From Bifidobacteriaceae bacterium (GTDB taxonomy: Bacteria > Actinomycetota > Actinomycetes > Actinomycetales > WQXJ01), in assembly GCA_031265345.1 (NCBI GenBank), contig JAISCU010000084.1, positions 1 to 13,615 on the forward strand: a DNA stretch of 13,615 bases, in the 5' to 3' direction. Shown one piece after another: positions 1 to 8,283 of the stretch. The first letter of the stretch is position 1, and the number at the start of each line of letters is the position of its first letter. A program made the translations under genes and the position numbers. Under the pieces are notes generated by a model, which was not told the origin of the DNA, ran no database searches, and saw only the letters and a program-made list of their open reading frames with translations.

Positions 1-44
1 CAGAATTTGTAGTTGTGGATGACGGCAGGGGCGAACGTGCCCCG

Positions 45-76
45 GCGCCTGGTTTCACGCTATGGTGAACAGGCGC
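45..76. repeat. Bulged 12-bp hairpin, possible terminator or operator
   Basis: The arms GCGCCTG (45-51) and CAGGCGC (70-76) pair perfectly. After a two-base bulge (52-53), TTCAC (54-58) pairs with GTGAA (65-69), leaving a six-base loop. No T-run follows, so a classical intrinsic terminator is not supported. The inner TTCAC-6-GTGAA dyad could equally be a protein-binding site. Function is inferred; the structure is directly visible. Confidence 0.45.
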
Positions 77-83
77 GAGTTCA

Positions 84-99
84 TGGGACCTAGGTCCCA
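84..99. promoter_or_regulatory. 16-bp perfect palindrome resembling a DosR/DevR box
   Basis: The sequence TGGGACCTAGGTCCCA is perfectly self-complementary. Its 14-base core matches the mycobacterial DosR box core GGGACTWWAGTCCC at 12 of 14 positions, and the two differences (C for T and G for A) are symmetric. It lies 105-120 bp before the ATG of the radical SAM gene. A DosS-like kinase is encoded at 11665-13461, which makes a DosR-type regulator plausible in this genome, but no regulator gene is in the window. Confidence 0.4.
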
Positions 100-135
100 A
101 AACCTTCACAGTTTCTGCCAACTTCTTCACGATTA

Positions 136-152
136 GGCCCCGCCAAGGGGCC
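136..152. repeat. 6-bp GC hairpin, weak terminator-like element
   Basis: GGCCCC (136-141) and GGGGCC (147-152) pair perfectly around the loop GCCAA. What follows is GACTTTGG rather than a T-run, so terminator activity is doubtful. It lies 52 bp before the start codon of the first gene and could be in its 5' leader. Confidence 0.35.
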
Positions 153-203
153 GACTTTGGTAAGAGTACCCATCGCAGGACGAATCACTTGACAAGGAGC
201 CGC

Positions 204-2137
<1,934 letters not shown>

Positions 2138-2141
<4 letters not shown>

Positions 2142-3280
2142 GCGGGAATATCTTGCCGGAGCAGAATTTGCACGATGCCGCTGGGGCGTCTCCCTACACC
2201 GCCCCGTCCGGCCCCGCCCCGTCAGGCACCCCGCGGTGTGGCGCCGCCTTGTCCGGCCCCGGTTCGCCCGGCGCCTCATCTGCGACCGCTGCCCCCTCCG
2301 CTCCGGCGCCAGCCCGGCGGCGCACTCCGATGCCGTCCAGTCCACCGCCTCCACCGGCGGTCCAGACCCTGGCCTTGCGTTACGCCAAGCGCGGACCCCT
2401 GCGGTTCGCCTCGCACCGGGTCATTCAGCGCGCCTTCGAGCGAGCCGTGCGACGGGCCGCCCTGCCGATAGCCCACTCGGCTGGGTTCACCCCCCATCCC
2501 CGCCTGTCCTATCTGGGAGCCGCGCCGACCGGCGCCGCCTCCGAGGCCGAATACTTGCTGATCCGCCTGACCGAGGAATTGGCACCGGACGCGGTCTTGA
2601 CCCGGTTGAACCGCGCCATGCCACGCGACCTGCCCATCCTCGAGGTTCGGCCCTGGGACAAGAGCGCCCAAGGCGACCTGGCCGCCCTGCTCTCGGCCTC
2701 CGTGTGGCTGATCGAGTTCGGCCAGCTGCCGGTGGAAATACTGGCGCCGATGGCGGCCCGGTTCTTGGCCCTGGAGAGCTATGAGGCCGAGCAGGTCCGA
2801 CCTGGGCCGCCCGGTCAGTCCGACCGTTCCCGTGGACGGCGCGGCGCGAGACCCGCCCGCCTGATCGATGTCCGCAGCAATGTTCTGGCCATGAGCGCCT
2901 CGGCGACGGCTGATCCCCGTCCGAGAGAATCGGCATCTGGAGGATGGGGAACACGGGTTTGCGTCAGACGCCAACCCGTGTTCCAGGCACCGCTCGAGTC
3001 GAGCGGGGACGTGGGTCCGGGTGACCGCGCAGGCACCCGCGATCAGTCCGGCGACGGTCCCGAGGAGCCGGGTTCGACCAGTTCAGCCGAGCCGTGTGCC
3101 ATACTGGAGGTGGTCTTGCGGCACGCCACGCCTGCCGTCAGGCCAGACGATGTCATCGCCGCCCTTGTGGCAAATGGTCTTGAGATCGGGTCGCCACCAC
3201 GCGCGACCCGCCTGGCCCAAGGTGAGTATTCGGTCGAGGCAGGAGTCATCCAGGCTCCCTTCTCCCGGATCGGGACGTAG
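2138..3280 (+). CDS. TIGR03936/DUF2344 radical SAM-linked protein
   Basis: Partner of the preceding radical SAM protein. The conserved N-terminal signature starts LRYAKRGPLRFASHRV and continues with a FTPHP motif and an EAEYL motif; the C-terminal block has LRHATPAVRPDDV and TRLAQGEY. I chose GTG 2138, which overlaps the upstream stop (GTGA) and would give 380 aa. ATG 2330 (316 aa) is the main alternative, because residues 1-64 are a Pro/Ala/Ser-rich stretch not expected in the family; neither start has a clear ribosome site. Residues about 253-319 form a low-complexity insertion between two conserved blocks where homologs have a short linker. It contains the 37-bp palindrome at 2948-2984, translated as GTRVCVRRQPVF (residues 271-282). 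Molecular function is unknown to me; it probably acts in a complex with the radical SAM enzyme. Confidence 0.88.
2948..2984 (+). repeat. 37-bp ORF-embedded palindromic element, copy 1
   Basis: The arms GGAACACGGGTT (2948-2959) and AACCCGTGTTCC (2973-2984) are perfect reverse complements. Inside them, after a T/C mismatch, GCGTC (2961-2965) pairs with GACGC (2967-2971) around a single A at 2966. The same element occurs in reverse orientation at 7674-7710 with one base difference. Similarity continues a few bases outward with single-base indels: AGGATG on the left and GGCAC on the right. It is translated in frame within the TIGR03936 gene. Confidence 0.85.
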
Positions 3281-3313
3281 GCATCGGACCAGAAGAGGCT
3301 TACACGGCTCATT

Positions 3314-3329
3314 CGCCCGGATGCGGGCG
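3314..3329 (+). repeat. Hairpin in the RNase E 5' leader
   Basis: CGCCCG (3314-3319) pairs with CGGGCG (3324-3329) around the tetraloop GATG. It sits in the 118-bp gap between the TIGR03936 gene and rne, about 70 bp before the GTG start. No T-run follows. In other bacteria rne leaders are cleaved by RNase E for autoregulation; a similar role here is only a possibility. Confidence 0.35.
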
Positions 3330-3398
3330 GGGGCGGTGAACGACACCGGTGGCCGCCGGACAGGGCGTGGCGTCTTGGCGGCGCCATGGAGCAATTCA

Positions 3399-6300
3399 GT
3401 GACAAACGAACAACCACAATTCGATATCGACTTGCCCGCGCCCCGTAAGCGTGCGCCCAGGCGAGCGACCATGGCGCAGTCGGCGCCGGACATCAAGGCT
3501 CTCGACGAATTGGTCGACCTGTCCGATGCCGTGGCCCGGCACTCCGAGCGGCTCGCGGGCGAATCGTCTGGCTCGCAGGACGGTGACGCCGGGGCCAAGA
3601 AGCCGGCTCGCGCCCGGACCGGCGCCAAGTCCAGCGCTCGCGGCAGCACCAGAGGCGGCAAGACCGCCAAGGCGGCGACCGCCGGCGCCGCCAGCGGAGC
3701 CGGCCCGGACGATTCCGGCCCATCGGCCAGGAATGAATCTGGCCCGGCTTCGGCTGACGCCGCGGACCAGTCGGACCGAACCGCGGCCACGGCGACGACC
3801 GCCAAAGCGGCCAGAGGCACCAGGAGCCGGGCCAAGGCTGGAGCAAGCATGACGGCAACTGATCGCGCGCCTGCGGCGAAGGCCGCGTCCGGGGCATCTG
3901 AATCCGGTCGCACGGAACCCGGCCAGGCCGAACCAGGCAAGTCCGAGCCCGGCCAGGCCGAACCAGGCAAGTCCAGGTCCAGGCAGGCCGAACGAGGCAC
4001 GCCTGAGACCAGCAAGTCTGAACCTGGCCAGCCCGAGACCGGCCAGGCTGGGCGCGGCACGGCCCGGCGCGGCACGCCCGAGCGCGGCAGGTCCGAATCC
4101 AGCCAAGCCGACTCCGGCGCGCCGGAGTCCAAGACGGCGAAGTTGGCCGCGACCAGAAGCGGCTCGCGCCAGCGAGCCGCGTCCAAGACCACGGCCGGAC
4201 AACCCCCCGAGCCAGTCGGCGGCGAAGGGCGCCTGCCCATGACCGCTCTGCTGTTCCAAGCGCCGGTGCTGGCCTCGGCGCCGGGCAGACGGAGGGCGGC
4301 GGAAGCGGTCGAGGGCGCATTCGACACGACCGCCCCGGACGGCTCGAGCGCGGATCGCGACGCGAGTGACGGCGCCAGGAGCGGTTCAAGGACCAAGTCC
4401 GGCCAGGGCCGGACGGCCGATTCGAGGTCCGGCCCAGCCAGGGGCGGCGAAGGCAGAGCCAACGAGTCCAGGGCCAACGGGTCGAAGGCTGGTGAGGCCA
4501 AGACCGACGAGTCCGGTTCCCGTTCGGCCCGCAAGCGGGGCGGCGCCAAAGCGGGCTCGGACCAAGCCAAGGCTGCGAGCGGGACCCAGGGCGCGGCATC
4601 GGGCAAATCAGCCGAACAAGGCAAAGCCGACGCGCCAGACGAACTCGTGTCCCACGACCTGGTGGCCGAACCCGAAGACGGCGACGACGGCGGCTCGCGG
4701 CGCAGGCGGCGGCGGACCCGCCCGGCGCGCAAAGGCGAGGCGGCCGCGGCCGAAGCCTCAGGCGTCACCGCCGTGTCCGGCTCGACCCGGTTGGAAGCCA
4801 AGCGGCAACGGCGCAAGGAGGGCCGCGAGACCGGGCGGCGGCGGACCCAGATCACCGAGGCCGAATTCCTGGCCCGGCGCGAAGCGGTCGAGCGGCGGAT
4901 GGTGGTCCGCGAACGCGACGGCCGCACCCAGATCGCGGTGCTGGAGGACGGCGTGCTGGTCGAACACTATGTCGCGCGGCGGACCCAGCACACCATGGTC
5001 GGCAACGTCTACCTGGGCCGGGTCCAGAACGTGCTGCCGTCGATGGAGGCGGCCTTCGTGGACATCGGGCGGGGACGCAACGCCGTCCTCTACGCCGGCG
5101 AGGTCAACTGGGACGCTGTCGGGCTGGAGGGCCAGCCGCGCCGGATCGAGCAGGCCTTGAACTCGGGCGATTCGGTGATGGTGCAGGTCACCAAGGACCC
5201 GATCGGCCACAAGGGCTCTCGCCTGACCTCGCAGATCACGCTGGCCGGGCGGTACCTGGTGTTCGTGCCGGACGGCTCCATGACGGGCATCTCGCGCAAG
5301 CTGCCGGAAGGCGAGCGCCAGCGCTTGAAGAAACTGCTCAAGGAGATCGTGCCGGAGGGATCGGGCGTGATTGTCCGCACCGCCGCCGAGGGCGCCTCGG
5401 ACGCCGAGCTCAAGGCCGACGTGGAACGCCTCGCCGCCAGTTGGCAGAAGATTCAGAAGAAAGCCGCCACCGCCCACGCGCCGGCGCTGCTCAAGGGCGA
5501 ACCCGATCTGGCGATCCGGGTGGTGCGGGACATCTTCAACGCCGATTTCACATCTCTCACGGTGTCCGGCGAGCAGGCTTGGAGCGACATCAGCGGCTAC
5601 TTGGACGAGGTGGCGCCCGAACTGCGCGACCGCGCCCAACGCTGGACCTCGGACCAGGACGTCTTCGCGGCCGACCGGATCGACGAGCAACTGGCCAAGG
5701 GCATGGACCGCAAGGTCTGGCTGCCGTCCGGCGGCTCGCTGGTCATAGACCGGACCGAGGCGATGAGCGTGATCGACGTCAACACCGGCAAGTTCACCGG
5801 GGCTGGCGGCACGCTCGAGGAGACCGTCACGCGCAACAACCTGGAGGCCGCCGAGGAGATAGTGCGGCAGTTGCGGCTGCGGGACATCGGCGGGATCATC
5901 GTGATCGACTTCATCGACATGGTCCTGGAGTCGAACCGCGACCTGGTGCTGCGCCGCCTGGTCGAGGCCCTGGCCCGCGACCGCACCCGGCACCAGGTGG
6001 CCGAGGTGACCTCGCTCGGCCTGGTCCAGATGACCCGCAAACGGGTCGGCCAGGGGTTGGTCGAGGCCTTCTCCGAGACCTGCGAGGCCTGCGGCGGGCG
6101 CGGGTTCATAGTCCACGCCGATCCGGTGGAGCGGGGCGGGTCCGGCGGCTCTGGCGGCAAGAGCGGGTCCGGCGGTGGCAAGGGCGCGGGCGGCGACTCG
6201 GGCAACGGGGGCGACGGCGGAGGCGGCAAGCGCAAGAAGCGGGGCGGCAAGAAGCATCGCAAGAACCGTTCCGATGCCGTGGGCGCAGAGCCCGCGAACG

Positions 6301-6416
6301 GCGGCTCCAATTCGGGCGGCGGCAGGGCGGTGCTGGCGGCGACCTCGCCCGAAGCCAAGGCCACCCTGGCGTCCATCGCGGCGGCGGCAGTCGCGGCGGC
6401 CCGCGACGACGAATGA
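3399..6416 (+). CDS. rne: Ribonuclease E/G
   Basis: Endoribonuclease of mRNA decay and rRNA/tRNA processing, cytoplasmic. The start GTG 3399 is preceded by GGAG (3388-3391) at 7 bp, giving 1005 aa. Residues 1 to about 495 are a disordered Ala/Gly/Ser/Lys-rich extension, typical of actinobacterial RNase E, with a pentapeptide repeat tract and basic runs such as RRRRRR. The S1 domain begins near residue 530 (VGNVYLGRVQNVLPSMEAAF). The DNase I-like catalytic site has D793 in VIDVNTGKF and D837 in IDFIDM, corresponding to the catalytic aspartates of E. coli RNase E. The Zn-link CxxC is C895/C898 (CEACGGRG). After about residue 913 there is a Gly-rich then Lys/Arg-rich tail, probably for RNA or partner binding. 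The catalytic core appears intact. It follows the radical SAM pair, a common arrangement, but is followed by cydD rather than rplU. Confidence 0.95.
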   Translation: MTNEQPQFDIDLPAPRKRAPRRATMAQSAPDIKALDELVDLSDAVARHSERLAGESSGSQDGDAGAKKPARARTGAKSSARGSTRGGKTAKAATAGAASGAGPDDSGPSARNESGPASADAADQSDRTAATATTAKAARGTRSRAKAGASMTATDRAPAAKAASGASESGRTEPGQAEPGKSEPGQAEPGKSRSRQAERGTPETSKSEPGQPETGQAGRGTARRGTPERGRSESSQADSGAPESKTAKLAATRSGSRQRAASKTTAGQPPEPVGGEGRLPMTALLFQAPVLASAPGRRRAAEAVEGAFDTTAPDGSSADRDASDGARSGSRTKSGQGRTADSRSGPARGGEGRANESRANGSKAGEAKTDESGSRSARKRGGAKAGSDQAKAASGTQGAASGKSAEQGKADAPDELVSHDLVAEPEDGDDGGSRRRRRRTRPARKGEAAAAEASGVTAVSGSTRLEAKRQRRKEGRETGRRRTQITEAEFLARREAVERRMVVRERDGRTQIAVLEDGVLVEHYVARRTQHTMVGNVYLGRVQNVLPSMEAAFVDIGRGRNAVLYAGEVNWDAVGLEGQPRRIEQALNSGDSVMVQVTKDPIGHKGSRLTSQITLAGRYLVFVPDGSMTGISRKLPEGERQRLKKLLKEIVPEGSGVIVRTAAEGASDAELKADVERLAASWQKIQKKAATAHAPALLKGEPDLAIRVVRDIFNADFTSLTVSGEQAWSDISGYLDEVAPELRDRAQRWTSDQDVFAADRIDEQLAKGMDRKVWLPSGGSLVIDRTEAMSVIDVNTGKFTGAGGTLEETVTRNNLEAAEEIVRQLRLRDIGGIIVIDFIDMVLESNRDLVLRRLVEALARDRTRHQVAEVTSLGLVQMTRKRVGQGLVEAFSETCEACGGRGFIVHADPVERGGSGGSGGKSGSGGGKGAGGDSGNGGDGGGGKRKKRGGKKHRKNRSDAVGAEPANGGSNSGGGRAVLAATSPEAKATLASIAAAAVAAARDDE
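3900..4124 (+). repeat. Degenerate 15-bp tandem repeat inside rne (pentapeptide repeat)
   Basis: About fifteen pentapeptide units of the pattern E-x-G-x-x, best preserved as EPGQA and EPGKS. Two adjacent 30-bp double units (3915-3944 and 3945-3974) are almost identical, while flanking units are diverged, which points to local slippage duplication. The tract lies in the disordered N-terminal extension of RNase E, so it should be tolerated and may vary in length between strains. Confidence 0.75.
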
Positions 6417-6423
6417 ATCCCTT

Positions 6424-6480
6424 GTACGAATAGTACGAAAGATCATGCGCGAGCGGATTCTGGGATAGGATCAGCCGATA
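6424..6480 (+). promoter_or_regulatory. Putative cydD promoter region with GTACGAA direct repeat
   Basis: The 64-bp gap after rne contains two copies of GTACGAA (6424-6430 and 6433-6439), spaced by two bases. TAGGAT (6466-6471) resembles a -10 hexamer and would start transcription within a few bases of ATG 6481, giving a short or absent leader. No convincing -35 hexamer is seen at the usual distance. The repeat could be an operator for a regulator of the bd-oxidase export genes; this is inference. Read-through from rne is also possible. Confidence 0.35.
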
Positions 6481-8283
6481 ATGAAGCCCCTTGATCCTCG
6501 ACTAATCAAACATGCCCGGGCCGCCCGCGGCTACATCGTCCTGACTGCCGTCCTCGGCCTGGTCATGTCGGTGGCCGTGGTCTCGCAGGCGATGGTGGTG
6601 GCCCGGCTGGTCGGCACCTTGGCCTCCGGCGGCGAGTTCGGCGCCCATGGCTTGCGTGACGGCCTGATCGCGGTGGTGGTGATAGTCGCCGTGCGGGTGG
6701 GCGTCGCTTGGACCCAGGAGCGCTTCGCGCACCGGGCGGCCATCAACACCATCGCCGAGCTGCGCGGTTCCGTCCTGGAGCATGTGGTGGCGCTCGGCCC
6801 TCGCTTCGAGGCGGAGGGCGGGGCCGCTAAGGCGGCGCAGTTGGTGACACGGGGTTTGGACGCCCTCGACGCCTACTTCGCGCGGTACCTGCCGCAATTG
6901 CTGATGGTCGCGACCGTGACGCCGATCCTCCTGGTCGTGGCCGGGTTCGTGGACTGGGTCGCGGCTGTCATCATGTTGGTCACGATCCCCCTGATCCCCA
7001 TCTTCATGGTGCTGATAGGTCGGCTGACCGAAGCCTATTCGGCGCGCCGCCTGAAGACCATGACCCAGTTGGGCGCTCAGGTGATGGACCTGATCACCGG
7101 CCTGCCGACGCTCAAGGCCTTGGGTCGCGAACGCGGGCCCGCCGGGCGCGTGCGGGAGCTCTCGCGAGCCCACCAGAAGGCCACCTTCGGAACGGTCAGG
7201 ATCGCTTTCCTGTCCGGGGCGGCACTGGAGCTGATCGCCACCCTCTCGGTCGCGCTGGTCGCGGTCTCGGTCGGGCTGCGCCTGTGCTACGGGCAGATGT
7301 CGCTGGTTGACGGGCTGGCCATCATCATGATCGCGCCCGAAGTCTTCCTGCCGCTCCGCAACGTCGGCTCCCACTTCCACGCCTCCGCCAACGGCGTGGC
7401 CGCCTCGAACCGGGCCTTCGACCTGCTGGCCCTCCCTGTGCCCGCGGCCGGGACGCTGCCCGCTCCCGATCTGCGCCGCGCGACCATCGTCTTCGACAAC
7501 GTCTCGGTCCAGGCCCCCGGCCGCGACTACCAGGCCCCCTCCCGGCTCAGCTTCTCGCTGCCACCCGCCTCGCTGACCGCTCTGACCGGCCCCAACGGCG
7601 CTGGCAAGTCCACCGCCGTGGAGGTCCTGCTGGGCCTGACCCGCCCGACCGAGGGCCGGGTGCTGATAGTGCCGGAACACAGGTTGGCGTCTGACGCAAA
7701 CCCGTGTTCCCATCCTGACGCCGCCCAAGACGGGGCCTCGGGGGAGGGCGCGGACGGGGAAAGCCGAGGCGGCGGCATCGGCGGCGGTGGGAGCGTAGAC
7801 GAAATCGACCTGAGCGAGGTCGACCTGGGGAGTTGGTGGGCTCAGATCGCGTGGGCGCCCCAGCGACCGGCGCTACTGCCGGGGACCGTGCTGCAGAACC
7901 TGCTCGAGGTCTACGATTCCGACCCGGCGGTGACCCCGGAGGTCGAGGCGGCGGCGCGGGCCGCCAACTTCGACGCCGTCGTGGCCGAGCTGCCCTCCGG
8001 CTGGCGGACGCGGATCGGGCAGGGCGGCCTTGGGCTCTCGGTGGGGCAGCGGCAACGGCTGGCTCTGGCGCGTGCGTTCCTCGGCGATCAGCCCCTGGTG
8101 GTGCTGGACGAGCCGACCGCTCACCTGGACGCCGCCACCGAGGCGCTGATCCTGGAGTCGATCACCGCGCTGAACCGGCAGGGCCGCACCGTTCTGCTGG
8201 TGGCCCACCGCGCGGCCCTGCTCAGCACCGCCCACCGGTCCGTGGCCGTGGAGTCGTCGGCTTTCAGCGAGGTGACGGCATGA
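6481..8283 (+). CDS. cydD: CydD subunit of the heterodimeric ABC exporter CydDC
   Basis: 600 aa. With CydC it forms an inner-membrane ABC exporter that exports cysteine/glutathione and/or handles haem, required to assemble cytochrome bd oxidase. The membrane domain (about residues 18-295) has around six hydrophobic segments and the CydD-typical sequence IPLIPIFMVLIGRL followed by a GLPTLKALGRE coupling region. The ATPase domain has Walker A GPNGAGKST (370-378, K376), Q-loop Q461, signature LSVGQ (519-523, usually LSGGQ), Walker B VVLDEP (D543, E544) and switch H576. Walker A and Q-loop are 85 residues apart because of a Gly-rich insertion (about 398-438) that contains the second 37-bp palindrome. 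The stop overlaps the cydC start (ATGA). The insertion lies in a surface loop region, so activity may be retained. No cydAB is nearby. Confidence 0.93.
   Translation: MKPLDPRLIKHARAARGYIVLTAVLGLVMSVAVVSQAMVVARLVGTLASGGEFGAHGLRDGLIAVVVIVAVRVGVAWTQERFAHRAAINTIAELRGSVLEHVVALGPRFEAEGGAAKAAQLVTRGLDALDAYFARYLPQLLMVATVTPILLVVAGFVDWVAAVIMLVTIPLIPIFMVLIGRLTEAYSARRLKTMTQLGAQVMDLITGLPTLKALGRERGPAGRVRELSRAHQKATFGTVRIAFLSGAALELIATLSVALVAVSVGLRLCYGQMSLVDGLAIIMIAPEVFLPLRNVGSHFHASANGVAASNRAFDLLALPVPAAGTLPAPDLRRATIVFDNVSVQAPGRDYQAPSRLSFSLPPASLTALTGPNGAGKSTAVEVLLGLTRPTEGRVLIVPEHRLASDANPCSHPDAAQDGASGEGADGESRGGGIGGGGSVDEIDLSEVDLGSWWAQIAWAPQRPALLPGTVLQNLLEVYDSDPAVTPEVEAAARAANFDAVVAELPSGWRTRIGQGGLGLSVGQRQRLALARAFLGDQPLVVLDEPTAHLDAATEALILESITALNRQGRTVLLVAHRAALLSTAHRSVAVESSAFSEVTA
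7674..7710 (-). repeat. 37-bp ORF-embedded palindromic element, copy 2 (inverted)
   Basis: On the + strand the arms are GGAACACAGGTT (7674-7685) and AACCCGTGTTCC (7699-7710), with the inner pair GCGTC/GACGC around a central T. Its reverse complement matches copy 1 (2948-2984) at 36 of 37 positions. The outward bases also match with single-base indels (CATCCT on the right corresponds to AGGATG of copy 1; GTGCC on the left corresponds to GGCAC). In cydD it is read in a different frame from copy 1, giving residues 398-410, PEHRLASDANPCS. Confidence 0.85.

Larger units (their letters stand above)
1..203. other. Intergenic region upstream of the radical SAM gene
   Basis: No gene is assigned here. 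Two short reading frames open at the left edge end at a TAG (10-12) and a TGA (66-68); either could be the tail of an upstream gene, but too little is visible to choose. The stretch is less GC-rich than the genes and holds four inverted repeats: a 5-bp hairpin at 28-43, a larger hairpin at 45-76, a perfect palindrome at 84-99 and a 6-bp hairpin at 136-152. No clear promoter hexamer pair was found before the first gene. Confidence 0.6.

Noticed and set aside
189..194. Perfect TTGACA -35 hexamer just before the first gene
   Set aside because: A matching -10 would fall inside the coding region after ATG 204 and none is seen there; it is probably chance next to the AAGGAG ribosome site.
2163..2171. 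CAGAATTTG shared with the first nine bases of the window
   Set aside because: Too short to distinguish from chance, and the flanks do not match.
3915..3974. CRISPR-like 30-bp repeats
   Set aside because: Units are directly adjacent without spacers and encode an in-frame pentapeptide repeat of RNase E.
3083..4927. Minus-strand frame of 614 codons opposite the TIGR03936 gene and rne
   Set aside because: It is a mirror of the repetitive GC-rich rne extension; no conserved domain or start signal is visible.
6451..6462. GAGCGGATTCTG shared with 11084-11095
   Set aside because: The second copy codes for a family motif of the YhcG remnant and flanks differ; most likely chance.
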